From positions 111,540 to 175,539 of the forward strand of contig CARQVR010000001.1 of assembly GCA_949051815.1 (NCBI GenBank): a DNA stretch of 64,000 nt. The letters run 5' to 3'. This document shows positions 1 to 8,627 of the stretch, in pieces. The stretch's first letter is position 1, and each line of letters begins with the position of its first letter. The DNA is from an uncultured Lachnospiraceae bacterium. GTDB lineage: Bacteria; Bacillota; Clostridia; Lachnospirales; Lachnospiraceae. The notes beneath the pieces were generated by a model. That model was not told the DNA's origin, ran no database searches, and saw nothing but the letters and a program-made list of their open reading frames with translations. The position numbers and the translations under genes are program-made.

Positions 1-920
1 TTAAACCGCGCGTGGTAATGGGTGTAATCCGCATAATTGTTCAGATCTGTCACGATCTCCTCCCGATTCGGAAAATAGAACAGACGCACGTTGTCATAGG
101 CAAGAAGCGTCTCCGCAATATGCGCATACTCCCGCATGGTTGCTTCCATATGGTTTTCCTGCATCACATCATTCCAGTAAAGAATGCTGTAGGGCGGAAA
201 AAAGATATAGAAGGTCGTGTCCGGATTCTGTTCGATATAGGGACAGAGATTCATCCGCAGGTTTTGATCCGTGCTCCCGATAAAAGCGTCGGGGTCCGTC
301 TCCTCCTCCACCTTTGCGGGCGGCGCGTAATTGTGCATCACCCACTGGATATTGTAGTATTCGTCCGTCCACCAGCTCTGATATACGGTGGCAAGATCCG
401 TCTTGTCCGGATCAGCCAGCGGCCGCAGCACATAGTTTAGCAGCACATCTTTATTGAGCACATACTGAATGTCGTTGAAGTAATTGTCGTCATACAGATA
501 GGACGGAATCGGATATTTCGTCTCATCCACGCCACCGGTGTAAGTGGTCACATCGACCCCCAGAAAAACCGATTTCACCTCATGGCCGCTGTCAAAAATA
601 ATGTCCATGATATTCGCCTGATCTTTCGGATAAGCGCCGCTGTAGCTGAGTTTCACCGTCTTAAGCCCCATCAGTTCCTCAAACCAGTTCGTGTTGAAAT
701 TCACTGTCATGGAGGAGCCAAGGATCACGCTGTCATAATCCATCTGCTTCGCCATCCCCGGATTCTGGGTGAGCTGATTGTCCACCAGATAGGGAAAGTC
801 CGCAAGCGGCGCATGGTACTGGAAAAAGGGATCCACCCAGACCACCAGCGCAGCCGCCAGTATGAGACATATGAAAGTGAGGGACACGATGGAGAGAATC
901 CACGTTTTAAACCGTTTCAT
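1..920 (-). CDS. SGNH-fold acyltransferase/hydrolase-like membrane-anchored protein (partial, 3' end cut)
   Basis: 306 residues are visible and the frame is still open at base 1, so the C-terminus lies outside the window. An N-terminal membrane segment (about residues 7-28) is followed by an extracytoplasmic domain with GSSM at 68-71, the position of the SGNH nucleophile block, and DYTH at 298-301, which fits the catalytic Asp-x-x-His pair. Proteins of this kind accompany MBOAT acyltransferases (as AlgX/AlgJ do with AlgI) and move acyl groups onto exported glycans; the MBOAT gene lies upstream on the same strand. Start ATG at 920 follows GGAGG. A separate promoter at 1020-1049 suggests it can be expressed on its own. 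Substrate unknown. Confidence 0.8.
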   Translation of the reverse strand, partial: MKRFKTWILSIVSLTFICLILAAALVVWVDPFFQYHAPLADFPYLVDNQLTQNPGMAKQMDYDSVILGSSMTVNFNTNWFEELMGLKTVKLSYSGAYPKDQANIMDIIFDSGHEVKSVFLGVDVTTYTGGVDETKYPIPSYLYDDNYFNDIQYVLNKDVLLNYVLRPLADPDKTDLATVYQSWWTDEYYNIQWVMHNYAPPAKVEEETDPDAFIGSTDQNLRMNLCPYIEQNPDTTFYIFFPPYSILYWNDVMQENHMEATMREYAHIAETLLAYDNVRLFYFPNREEIVTDLNNYADYTHYHARF

Positions 921-1019
921 GCCATGCCTCCGTTTTTATTTCTAAACGCTGCAATATCATTTAAAATCTGTCTGGTCATATAATTCCATCAAAAAACCAC
1001 CCTTGACAGTTTCCACTAC

Positions 1020-1049
1020 ACTATAGCAAAGAGATGGGGTTTTTGCCAA
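1020..1049 (-). promoter_or_regulatory. Predicted sigma-A promoter for the SGNH gene
   Basis: On the minus strand TTGGCA (1044-1049) and TATAGT (1020-1025) are 18 bp apart, and the -10 is preceded by TGC (extended -10). It would give a leader of about 90 nt before the start at 920. Confidence 0.55.
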
Positions 1050-1200
1050 GTAAAATCTTATGATTTGAAAGGGTTGCCCGTTTCTTTTTTATGACTATAA
1101 TGTAAATAAGATGAACAAACCATGGCTGTATTTTTCCGAACATTTGGTGAAATGGAGAAAAGGGATTGTAAAGGTTTTTTCCCTGTGTTAGAATACAGGT

Positions 1201-1230
1201 GATAAAAGAAAAGTAACTCATGTACTTCAC
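1201..1230 (-). repeat. Degenerate second copy of the small-peptide start region
   Basis: This 30-bp stretch matches 1383-1415, the start region of the small peptide gene, with an in-frame 3-nt length difference (both read VKYMS..FSFI). The copy lacks the purine-rich ribosome binding site and loses similarity after about 16 codons, so it appears to be a decayed duplicate. It begins right after the T-run of the small gene's terminator. Confidence 0.65.
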
Positions 1231-1276
1231 AAAAAGGAACGAAACCCGGCAGATGCTTCACCATCCGCCGGGTTTC
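1231..1276 (-). terminator. Rho-independent terminator of the small peptide gene
   Basis: Minus-strand hairpin with a 10-bp perfect outer stem (GAAACCCGGC/GCCGGGTTTC), further pairing inside it, a GTGAAG loop, then GTTCCTTTTT. Confidence 0.75.
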
Positions 1277-1319
1277 TCCTTCTTTTACGGAGAAGTCAAC
1301 CGTTGGGCCGGGTTACCGC

Positions 1320-1406
1320 CTATTCGTCTCCATCCAGCCATCTGCATATGTAGTGAGCCACTACATTCTGCATTATGGAGACGATAAAAGAAAACAAAGA
1401 ACTCAT
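1320..1406 (-). CDS. 28-residue hydrophobic membrane peptide
   Basis: Too short for ordinary ORF calling. ATG at 1406 follows AAAGGGGGTGAAGTAC, a very strong ribosome binding site. The peptide begins MSSLFSFIVSIM, has one hydrophobic segment (about residues 4-20) and ends in a polar tail, WLDGDE. It has its own promoter (1454-1482), a hairpin in the leader (GTTACC/GGTAAC) and a good terminator (1231-1276), so it is a self-contained transcription unit. Size and layout resemble type I toxin peptides and other single-pass micropeptides of Firmicutes, but no antitoxin RNA can be shown from sequence alone. A decayed copy of its start lies downstream at 1201-1230. Confidence 0.65.
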   Translation of the reverse strand: MSSLFSFIVSIMQNVVAHYICRWLDGDE

Positions 1407-1453
1407 GTACTTCACCCCCTTTCCGTTACCAGATTGGGGACGGTAACAAACCT

Positions 1454-1482
1454 ATTCTACCACGCCCGACAAAAACACACAA
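1454..1482 (-). promoter_or_regulatory. Predicted promoter of the small peptide gene
   Basis: Minus strand: TTGTGT (1477-1482), 17-bp spacer, TAGAAT (1454-1459). The leader that follows contains an inverted repeat GTTACC...GGTAAC just before the ribosome binding site. Confidence 0.45.
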
Positions 1483-1551
1483 TCTATACCATTTTCCGAA
1501 CATCCGGAAATCCGTAACAAACCATTCCCCCTTTTGAAAAAGAAGACTCCC

Positions 1552-3177
1552 TTAAAAATTAAAATACAAAAACGTGCTGACCCCGGAAAAGCTCAGGATA
1601 CACCATACCGCCAAAACCACCAGCACCACCGCCGACACCGGCCCGTATTTCAGGCGCGCCACCCGCTCATTCGCGTTTCGCCCCGCCATCGACAGATACA
1701 GTCCCGCCGCCAGAATCACAAACATCAAAATATAACGGCTAAAAGACAGGTTGTCCAGATGCAGCACCTTAATCACGTACCAAAACTCGTCCGGCTGCAG
1801 GCATTCCGCAAGATCCAGAGAAATCTTTTTCGCCTCCCCCGTGCACGCCGTCCGAAGAAGCATGTTCGCCTGTCCGATGTTTTCCGCCCGGAAATAGACC
1901 CATGCCACGCTTACATAGAGGAATGTGGCTATTTGTGACACTATTGTCATCCCCCGCCGCACACGTCCCTGCCAGAACCTCGTAACCACATATAACACCC
2001 CGTGCATCATCCCCCAGACAATAAAGTGGAAACCCGCCCCATGCCAGAGACCGCTTAAGAAAAAGACAAGCAGAAAGTTCAGGTACATCCGCCCCTGCCC
2101 TTTACGGTTGCCGCCCAGCGGAATATAGACATATTTTGTAAAAAAACGGTTCAGGGTAATGTGCCACCGTTTCCAGAAATCCACGATATTTACCGCCTTG
2201 TATGGAGAATGAAAGTTGACGGGTATCTCGATTCCAAGCATCCTGCCGATGCCCACAGCCATATCGCAGTAACCGCTGAAATCAAAATAAAGCTGCAGGG
2301 CGTAGAACAGAATCACCAGACACGCGTCCGCCCTGCCAAGAACAGCCAGATTTTCATAACCGTAATCCACCCCTGCGCCAAACGTATCTGCCAGAAGCAC
2401 CTTCTTCGCGAGTCCCAGCACAAAAAGCGCAAATCCGCCTGCAATTTTCTCCCAGTCCACCTTTCTCTTTCCCATCGCACGAAACTGCGGCAGCATCTCG
2501 CCATGATTCACAATCGGACCGGCAATCAGCTGCGGAAAAAAGGAGACAAACAGCGCGTACTCAGACAGCGGACAGTCCGCCACCTCCCCCCGGTATGTGT
2601 CCACTATGAAGGAAATCTGCTGAAAGGTAAAAAAACTGATTCCCAGAGGAAGGAGAATGCCCCGCAAAACAAACCCGGTTCCAAACACACCGTTCACGGT
2701 ATCGAGAAAGAAGTCAAAATACTTAAAATAAAACAGCACGCCCAGATTCAGCGCCACCGCCAGAATCATAACCGCCCTGCGGGACACTTTTCCATGTTCC
2801 GCTTTTCTGTGTGCCGCCTCTACGTGTTCTGCCTTTCTATGTGCCGCCCTTTCGTATTTTGCCTTTCTATGTGCCACCCTTTCGTGTTGTGCCTCTCCGT
2901 GTGCCCCCTTCTTTGCGCGTTCTGATTCTTTTCTATTTCCCGCGTACAAAAGTCCGGGCCTTTCCCCGGAAAGCAGTCTGTGAAACAAGTAGTTTCCGGC
3001 AATGCTGCAAACCATAATGAGCAGATAGGACAGATTAAACCAGCCATAGAACCACAATGACATGGCTGTCAGAAACACTTTGGCCGCCTCAGGCTTCCCG
3101 CCCTTCAAAAGGCCGTAATAACCGAGCAGACATATGGGGAAAAACACTAACACAAATATATATGAGTTAAATAACAT
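1552..3177 (-). CDS. MBOAT-family membrane O-acyltransferase with a charged repeat insert
   Basis: 541-residue polytopic protein of the AlgI/DltB branch of MBOAT, which passes acyl groups across the membrane to cell-surface glycans. Family landmarks are visible: YFDFSGYCDMAVG at about 297-309, FWKRWHITL around His339, and GLWHG with His379 followed by His392 in WGMMHG, the expected catalytic histidines. An unusual insert lies between membrane segments: four 10-residue units (92-131) of the type AHRKAEHVEA, coded by a 120-bp tandem repeat. The SGNH gene downstream (1-920) is a likely partner. Start ATG at 3177 follows AGGAG. Confidence 0.9.
   Translation of the reverse strand: MLFNSYIFVLVFFPICLLGYYGLLKGGKPEAAKVFLTAMSLWFYGWFNLSYLLIMVCSIAGNYLFHRLLSGERPGLLYAGNRKESERAKKGAHGEAQHERVAHRKAKYERAAHRKAEHVEAAHRKAEHGKVSRRAVMILAVALNLGVLFYFKYFDFFLDTVNGVFGTGFVLRGILLPLGISFFTFQQISFIVDTYRGEVADCPLSEYALFVSFFPQLIAGPIVNHGEMLPQFRAMGKRKVDWEKIAGGFALFVLGLAKKVLLADTFGAGVDYGYENLAVLGRADACLVILFYALQLYFDFSGYCDMAVGIGRMLGIEIPVNFHSPYKAVNIVDFWKRWHITLNRFFTKYVYIPLGGNRKGQGRMYLNFLLVFFLSGLWHGAGFHFIVWGMMHGVLYVVTRFWQGRVRRGMTIVSQIATFLYVSVAWVYFRAENIGQANMLLRTACTGEAKKISLDLAECLQPDEFWYVIKVLHLDNLSFSRYILMFVILAAGLYLSMAGRNANERVARLKYGPVSAVVLVVLAVWCILSFSGVSTFLYFNF
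2785..2904 (-). repeat. 4 x 30-bp in-frame tandem repeat inside the MBOAT gene
   Basis: Four consecutive 30-bp units encode 10-residue blocks (AHGEAQHERV, AHRKAKYERA, AHRKAEHVEA, AHRKAEHGKV). The multiple-of-three length keeps the frame, so copy number could vary without breaking the enzyme. Confidence 0.8.
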
Positions 3178-3219
3178 CCGCTATTCTCCTATCGCCAAAG
3201 CCCGCCGGACGCAGACCTT

Positions 3220-3990
3220 TTACGAATCCTGTAATGTCATATCTTTGTAAATCACATATTCTCCCACCTGACCGTAAACGGAATAACCGTAATCCGTCAG
3301 CGGCTCCCTGACTGCCCGATCCTGTTTCAGTACCACATAAGCGCAAGAGTACTCCCTTGTCAGCTCCACAAAAGCCGGTGTGTCGATCACCTCCGCCTCC
3401 TCCATCGCCTCATACATGGCATTGTAATAGTCCCAGCGGGCAATCAGCATTTCCCGCCCGTAAGGCAGCTCGATATCCGTGCTGTACTGTCTGACATAAT
3501 AAATCAGGTCCGCCGGAACCAGCACTGTGATCCGCCCCTCATCCGGCGCAATCATATCCACAATGTCGACCGCCTCCTGCGGCAGATGATAAGCGTTCTG
3601 CGCCTGTGAAATATGTTCGCTGTCATAGACATAATCGCCACAGGCGACAATCGCCAGACAGGCAACCGCCAGACCAATCCGCCTGTGCTTTCCCATCAGC
3701 CGGATCAAACCGTAGGCGCTGACAATACTCATCTGCAAAAGCCACAAAAGCCGGTAGTACGTCTCGGAATCCTCCATAAGCCGCACAAACACCTTGCGGA
3801 ACAAAGGACAGAAGAACAGCAGAAGCAAAAGCGTGGGCGTATAGACAAACAGCACTCGCTTTCGCCTGTCCTTCTCCGTAAGCCACAGATAGAGAAGCAC
3901 CATGAGATAAATCCCCGCCAGAAAATGGTTCTCGTGATATCCCATATAATTTTTAAATATGACAACGCTCTCTAAAAAAATACCCCACAT
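3220..3990 (-). CDS. Membrane protein with extracytoplasmic C-terminal domain (possible C-terminal half of a GT-C-like protein)
   Basis: 256 residues. The first 125 or so hold several hydrophobic segments; the remainder, after YVYDSEHISQAQN, is soluble-looking and contains VDIVDMI, VPADLIYYVRQY and ELPYGREM. This arrangement is typical of the last third of large GT-C-like polytopic proteins of Firmicutes, where a small domain follows the final membrane helix. The gene sits 79 bp after the stop of the next upstream gene (4070-5317), which looks like the missing N-terminal part. It has its own GAGG ribosome binding site, so it is probably translated separately. No exact family assigned. Confidence 0.65.
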   Translation of the reverse strand: MWGIFLESVVIFKNYMGYHENHFLAGIYLMVLLYLWLTEKDRRKRVLFVYTPTLLLLLFFCPLFRKVFVRLMEDSETYYRLLWLLQMSIVSAYGLIRLMGKHRRIGLAVACLAIVACGDYVYDSEHISQAQNAYHLPQEAVDIVDMIAPDEGRITVLVPADLIYYVRQYSTDIELPYGREMLIARWDYYNAMYEAMEEAEVIDTPAFVELTREYSCAYVVLKQDRAVREPLTDYGYSVYGQVGEYVIYKDMTLQDS

Positions 3991-4069
3991 ATTTCATTCC
4001 TCATCGTTTCATCCGGCAGGCCACCGCCCGAAAATCCGCATCCCGGGCGCTTTTCCTCCGGCCTGATCG

Positions 4070-5317
4070 TTATAGCAGGTAGCTGTAAGCCATATAAACA
4101 TAAATCGCCATATAGATCACATTTGGTATGCAGGCCGCACCGACCTGAAAGAGAATCTTCCAGTCCCGCTCCGACACCGCCAGACAAAAAGTCGCCACGG
4201 CGAGCAGCAGGCAGACGAGAAACACCGAGATAGAACTGCACACCCCTGCCGTCATATTGATGCTGACGAGCAGAATCCACATCCCCTTATCTGCCCGTTT
4301 ATTTCTGACATCCTTGTCATATATTTGCAAAAATACCCAGAAGAGCGCCGGAATCACAAGCGCGCCCGCCACCGCCTTGCCCTGCCATGTACGGGTCAGA
4401 AAGAACGTCTCGTTGGTGTAGAGGGATACGTTTCCAAAGATCTGGAACATGGCCATGATAACCATAAAAACCGGCAGATTTTCCCTGTGAAACACATCCC
4501 CGCCAGCTTTTTGCAAAGAGCCGTCCACATCCGCCTTTCTCCCGCCGTCCGGCACACGTTCCGCAAAGAGCGCGCGCCCGATCTCATAGTACAGAAGGCA
4601 GGTCAGCGGAATCAGCACAAGGGGCATCACCACATGGGACACAATCGTCGCGTGCACGCCCGCTCTCACGGAGACAAAGGCCACCCACATAGGAAAGACC
4701 GCCATCGCATGACGCACGTCCAGTCCTGTAGAGCCGCCCGTCAGCGGCAGAATGCGGTACATCACCCCCGCCTCCTGCGCGATCAGCGACTCCACCACAT
4801 AGTAGGCGTCGTCGCCGTCAAAGGAGGTAAAAGCCACCGCCTTATAGAGCTGAAAACCCAGCAGAAGGAAGAACAACAGCCACTCAATACCCGCGCCCGT
4901 AAAAAGCCTTTTTCCAACGGCAGCCGCAAGCGCTTTCGGTCCGCCCACATTTCCGACACTCTTGTCATCTTTAACCGTCCTGCTCTGCTTGCATCGTCCG
5001 GCGTTTTCCCCCTGCATTCCGGCCAAAAGCCCGGGCCTGCCCGCCCGTCCGTTCCGATACAAAAGTACGACGCCCGACGCCGCGCCAAGAAGCGTAAGCA
5101 CCGTAAAAGCTGCGGAGGCCGCCCTGAAATTATCATATTCCACCCAAAGGACCGCCGGTACCGCCGCAATCTCAAAGAGCGCCCACATGCCGAAGTACCC
5201 GGAAAGCAGCACGAAGCCCGGGCTTCTTTTTTCCGCCGATATAAAGTTTGCAGGGATCAGCCCGATACAGAAGGGGATCACCAGAAGCCAGAAAATCAAA
5301 CTGATTACAGCCAGCAT
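4070..5317 (-). CDS. Polytopic GT-C-like membrane protein (DUF6077-like)
   Basis: 415 residues with about nine hydrophobic segments. The sequence FTSFDGDDAYYVVESL after the fifth or sixth segment provides the acidic first-loop motif expected in GT-C glycosyltransferases. A variable, charged stretch (about residues 92-125) and a second one between membrane segments are rich in Lys, Arg and Gly. It ends abruptly after a membrane segment, and the downstream gene 3220-3990 carries what looks like the usual C-terminal part. Start ATG at 5317 is preferred over the GTG two codons earlier because of the GAGG spacing. The DUF6077 assignment is from memory of the family and is tentative. Confidence 0.65.
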   Translation of the reverse strand: MLAVISLIFWLLVIPFCIGLIPANFISAEKRSPGFVLLSGYFGMWALFEIAAVPAVLWVEYDNFRAASAAFTVLTLLGAASGVVLLYRNGRAGRPGLLAGMQGENAGRCKQSRTVKDDKSVGNVGGPKALAAAVGKRLFTGAGIEWLLFFLLLGFQLYKAVAFTSFDGDDAYYVVESLIAQEAGVMYRILPLTGGSTGLDVRHAMAVFPMWVAFVSVRAGVHATIVSHVVMPLVLIPLTCLLYYEIGRALFAERVPDGGRKADVDGSLQKAGGDVFHRENLPVFMVIMAMFQIFGNVSLYTNETFFLTRTWQGKAVAGALVIPALFWVFLQIYDKDVRNKRADKGMWILLVSINMTAGVCSSISVFLVCLLLAVATFCLAVSERDWKILFQVGAACIPNVIYMAIYVYMAYSYLL

Positions 5318-5346
5318 AGACACGCCTCTTTCTTTTTATATACAAT

Positions 5347-5546
5347 AGGTAATTGCGAAACTCATCAAATCATGGCTTCTATTGTGCAAATAGTATAATT
5401 ATAAGCAGACCCTTGTAAAACGCCGGCACTTGGCGAGGTTTTTTCGAGCCTAGCGCCGCTGCGTTTGGAACGGAGCGAAAGCGAGTCTGCGTTGATTATA
5501 CTATTTGTGCAAATTCAACAATCTTAAAAGAGTTTCGCAATTGCCT
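5347..5546. mobile_element. 200-bp MITE-like inverted-repeat element
   Basis: Both ends carry AGGYAATTGCGAAACTC in inverted orientation (16 of 17 identical). The two arms continue to pair imperfectly through CAAATAGTATAAT and GCAGAC, so the element can fold into one long hairpin, with smaller GC-rich hairpins at the centre. It has no open frame. The right arm recurs at 46543-46603 (53 of 61 identical). No clear target-site duplication is seen. It sits in the divergent spacer between 4070-5317 and the oxidoreductase gene. Confidence 0.7.
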
Positions 5547-5634
5547 GTTTATTACACAATCATGAATCAAGTATGAAACAGGATAATATTCAGTAATACT
5601 ATAGCATATACCATCTTATTTTTCCACATTCCCG

Positions 5635-5663
5635 TGTACATCCCCGCCCAAACATGATATAAT
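5635..5663 (+). promoter_or_regulatory. Predicted promoter of the FAD oxidoreductase gene
   Basis: TGTACA (5635-5640), 17-bp spacer, consensus TATAAT (5658-5663) preceded by TGA, making an extended -10. The leader is about 40 nt and ends in GAGG before ATG 5711. Confidence 0.7.
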
Positions 5664-5710
5664 AGCCGCTATAGAAAAAGCACGAGGCAGAAAAAATAAC
5701 GAGGTATCGC

Positions 5711-7306
5711 ATGAAAAATGTATTTGTGATCGGCGCAGGACCTGCAGGTCTGACCGCCGCCTACGAACTGCTCAGACAGGATCAGAATAAAGAATACAAG
5801 GTCACGGTGCTGGAGGAATCCGACGCCATGGGCGGTATCTCAAAAACCGTCAACTACAAGGGAAACCGTATGGACATGGGCGGACACCGCTTTTTCTCCA
5901 AAGTGCCGGAGGTAAACGAATGGTGGGAACACATGCTGCCCACACAGGGGTCGCCCACCTACGACGACATCGTACTGCACCGCGAAATGACGCTTTCCCC
6001 CGGAGGACCGGATCCCGAGAAGGAAGACCGCGTGATGCTCCGCAGACATCGTGTGTCACGCATCTATTTTAACCAGAAATTTTTCGACTATCCGATCTCC
6101 CTGAAACCGGAGACCTTTATCAACATGGGCTTTCTCGCCACCATGCAGGCGGGTGTAAGCTATCTGGCCTCCATGATTCACAAGCGGCCCGAAAATTCCC
6201 TGGAGGACTTTTATGTAAACCGATTTGGCAAAAAACTGTACTCCATGTTTTTTGAAAATTATACGGAAAACCTGTGGGGGAGACACCCTTCCGAAATCGC
6301 TCCCGACTGGGGCGCACAGCGGGCAAAGGGGCTGTCCATCGCCTCCATCCTGAAGGATGTCTTCTCAAAAATGCTGCCCGGAAAGAAAAACCGGGAGGTG
6401 GAGACTTCCCTGATTGAAGAGTTCAGCTATCCCAAGCTCGGTCCCGGCCAGCTCTGGGAAGTGACCGCAGACAAAATCAAAGAGCTTGGCGGAGAGATCC
6501 TCTGCCACAGCAAGGCCGTAAAGCTCCACAAAGACGAAAATAACCGCATTACCGCCATCACCTACGAGACGCCGGAGGGCGAAGTGACCGCCAATGGCGA
6601 TATTTTCATTTCTTCCATGCCCGTAAAGGATCTGGTGGCAGGGTTAAACGACGTGCCAAAGGCAGAAGCCGAAATCGCCGCAGGACTTCCCTACCGCGAC
6701 TACATGACCGTGGGGCTCCTGCTGCCGAAGCTGAACCTGAAAAACAGGACGAACCTGAAAACCATAGGCAATATCGTGCCGGACTGCTGGATTTATGTGC
6801 ATGACAGAACGGTGCGGCTGGGAAGATTCCAGATCTATAACAACTGGTCTCCCTACATGGTGCGCGACTTAGACCACACGATATGGATCGGTCTGGAGTA
6901 TTTTGTCTCCGAGGGGGATCAGTATTGGACGATGTCCGACGAGGATTTCACCCGCTTTGCGGTGAAAGAGATTGTCAGCATGGGGCTGATCGACAAGCCC
7001 TCCGATGTGATGGACTCCCATGTGGAGCGGGTGAAAAAAGCATATCCCGCCTACTTTGACACCTACAAGGATATGGATAAGCTGACCGCATACCTGAAAT
7101 CCATCGACAATCTCTACTGCGTGGGCAGAAACGGCCAGCACCGTTACAATAACATCGACCACTCCATGATGACCTCCTTCGAGACCGTGAAAAACATTCT
7201 GGGCGGCATTTCCTCCAAGGATAATATCTGGAATGTCAACACGGAAAAAACCTACCACGAAGAGGTAAAGAAGGAGGCGCCGGCGGACCAGATCGAGGTC
7301 GACTGA
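5711..7306 (+). CDS. FAD-dependent oxidoreductase, UDP-galactopyranose mutase/amine-oxidase-like
   Basis: 531 residues. An N-terminal Rossmann motif GAGPAG (8-13) with the acidic end of strand beta-2 (LEES, 34-37) binds FAD; GGISKT (41-46) and MGGHRFF follow, as in the protoporphyrinogen oxidase/amine oxidase superfamily. The C-terminal [15 protein letters not shown] fits the FAD-binding end of UDP-galactopyranose mutase-like enzymes. It is longer than classical Glf (about 370-390 residues), so the exact reaction is not certain. Its place beside glycan genes makes a sugar-nucleotide or lipid-linked sugar oxidation plausible. Single-gene transcription unit with its own promoter, converging on the ABC permease gene. 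Confidence 0.8.
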   Translation: MKNVFVIGAGPAGLTAAYELLRQDQNKEYKVTVLEESDAMGGISKTVNYKGNRMDMGGHRFFSKVPEVNEWWEHMLPTQGSPTYDDIVLHREMTLSPGGPDPEKEDRVMLRRHRVSRIYFNQKFFDYPISLKPETFINMGFLATMQAGVSYLASMIHKRPENSLEDFYVNRFGKKLYSMFFENYTENLWGRHPSEIAPDWGAQRAKGLSIASILKDVFSKMLPGKKNREVETSLIEEFSYPKLGPGQLWEVTADKIKELGGEILCHSKAVKLHKDENNRITAITYETPEGEVTANGDIFISSMPVKDLVAGLNDVPKAEAEIAAGLPYRDYMTVGLLLPKLNLKNRTNLKTIGNIVPDCWIYVHDRTVRLGRFQIYNNWSPYMVRDLDHTIWIGLEYFVSEGDQYWTMSDEDFTRFAVKEIVSMGLIDKPSDVMDSHVERVKKAYPAYFDTYKDMDKLTAYLKSIDNLYCVGRNGQHRYNNIDHSMMTSFETVKNILGGISSKDNIWNVNTEKTYHEEVKKEAPADQIEVD

Positions 7307-7312
7307 CTCACT

Positions 7313-7402
7313 GCTGTCCGTTTTGGCGGCGGCACCAAAGACGCAGCCAGCGTCCCTGACAGATGCGCCTACTGAGCTATCGGCTGTCCGTTTTAGCGGT
7401 GG
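7313..7402. repeat. Short direct repeat of the permease gene 3' end
   Basis: GCTGTCCGTTTTRGCGGYGGC occurs at 7313-7333 and 7383-7403, offset by 70 bp. The second copy is the end of the permease gene (stop at 7393-7395); the first lies downstream of it in the convergent spacer. The sequence between copies resembles the D-arm of a tRNA on the minus strand but does not fold as one. Confidence 0.45.
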
Positions 7403-8511
7403 CGGCTCTGCATCCGCTGCAGCAGGGCGCTTATCAGAATCAGAATCACGGTGTAAACAGCCATTTCATATAAGTAACGTGTGTTATGAATAGATTGCAG
7501 ATAGTACCAGGGCGGGAGTAATCGTTTTCCCGCCCTGAAATTCTGCAGATTCAAAAACACAGGACAAAGCGCCAGCATCGCCGCCAGAAGCGGCAGAAAA
7601 ATCATCCCCAGTCTCCCGGGCGTGCGGCAAAGCATCCGCAGGAGATTCGAGAAAGCGAGAACGCAGACCGCAAAAACCGCGCAGACCGCTACCTCTCTTT
7701 TCCAGTCCGTAAACACCCCCGCCAGCTTACAGGATAAAAGCAGCACAACCGCCGCGTCCAGAAGAAAAACCGCACCCGCGGTATAGGACGCCAAAAGGCG
7801 TTTGGTCACGGGAACACGCCCGTAGACGCCGCGCTCTTCGTCCTGCATGAAATAGAGCGAAGCCGCCAGCCCCACAAAGGTAAACCACAGGGCCAGAATC
7901 CCCCTGAGAGGCGCCTGCACATAAGTAAAATCTTCCGCTTCCCCAGGCGTCTCATCGGGATATACCATCTGAAACAGGCTCCCCTCCACCGCCACGCTGT
8001 CATAAATCCGGCGAAGCGCCCCGTCTGTCATTTCCGTAATTCCCAGTTCCTCCCGCACATAACTCTCATAAACCGCATAGGAAAAGGAGGGGTAAATGGC
8101 GGATGCCAGAATTTCCCGTCCAAGAATGAGCGCCACGCTGTCCTTTCGTTCCACCACCGTCACCACCGGACGCACTCTCCGTTTTCCCGCAAGCGCCCCG
8201 ATCTGTTCCGACAAATCCTCCGAAAAAATCCATGCGGCATCCGCCTGCCCGGTTTCCACCATGATCCGCGCCTCCTCTTCGTCCCCGCAGGACAGATAGC
8301 GCAGAACGCCCCTTTCATCCAGCAGTCTTTCGGATATCTCCTGCGCGGCTGCGTCCCCCTCAGGCAGATACAGCGCAATCGTAGCGATTCCCGCGGCCTC
8401 CCCAGCAAGCCGTCCGACGCCTGCCGAAAGCAGGGGCGCCAGACAGAGCATCAAGAGAAAGCTGTATCTTTTCAACAGCCTTTTCTGCAATAGCATAAAC
8501 CTTACAAGCAT
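7393..8511 (-). CDS. ABC-2 type transporter permease
   Basis: 372 residues: one N-terminal membrane helix (about 15-32), an extracytoplasmic domain of roughly 150 residues, then five or six C-terminal helices, the standard ABC-2/YhgE-type layout for exporters. The longest frame would begin at a TTG at 8631 inside the upstream AAA+ gene, but GGGGGGAGG precedes ATG 8511, so 8511 is chosen. It pairs in length and topology with the permease at 13460-14704 and the ATPase at 14806-15498; these three presumably form one exporter. The AT-rich four-gene block 8628-13091 now separates this permease from the other two. Confidence 0.85.
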   Translation of the reverse strand: MLVRFMLLQKRLLKRYSFLLMLCLAPLLSAGVGRLAGEAAGIATIALYLPEGDAAAQEISERLLDERGVLRYLSCGDEEEARIMVETGQADAAWIFSEDLSEQIGALAGKRRVRPVVTVVERKDSVALILGREILASAIYPSFSYAVYESYVREELGITEMTDGALRRIYDSVAVEGSLFQMVYPDETPGEAEDFTYVQAPLRGILALWFTFVGLAASLYFMQDEERGVYGRVPVTKRLLASYTAGAVFLLDAAVVLLLSCKLAGVFTDWKREVAVCAVFAVCVLAFSNLLRMLCRTPGRLGMIFLPLLAAMLALCPVFLNLQNFRAGKRLLPPWYYLQSIHNTRYLYEMAVYTVILILISALLQRMQSRHR

Positions 8512-8627
8512 CCGTACATTCACCTCCCCCCCAGATCGACTGAATAGACTTAATATGATTTCCATTTTTACACGCAGCAAAACATATCCATGGCTCTTTT
8601 CTCGTTTGAGCCGTTTACGGGAACATA

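Noticed and set aside
1021..1230. 69-residue open frame starting in the duplicated peptide region
   Set aside because: Only the first 16 codons or so resemble the small peptide; there is no ribosome binding site and the frame crosses the promoter of the SGNH gene.
7334..7382. tRNA gene on the minus strand (GATAGCTCAGTAGGCGC looks like a D-arm)
   Set aside because: No anticodon arm, T-arm or acceptor stem can be folded from the following bases.
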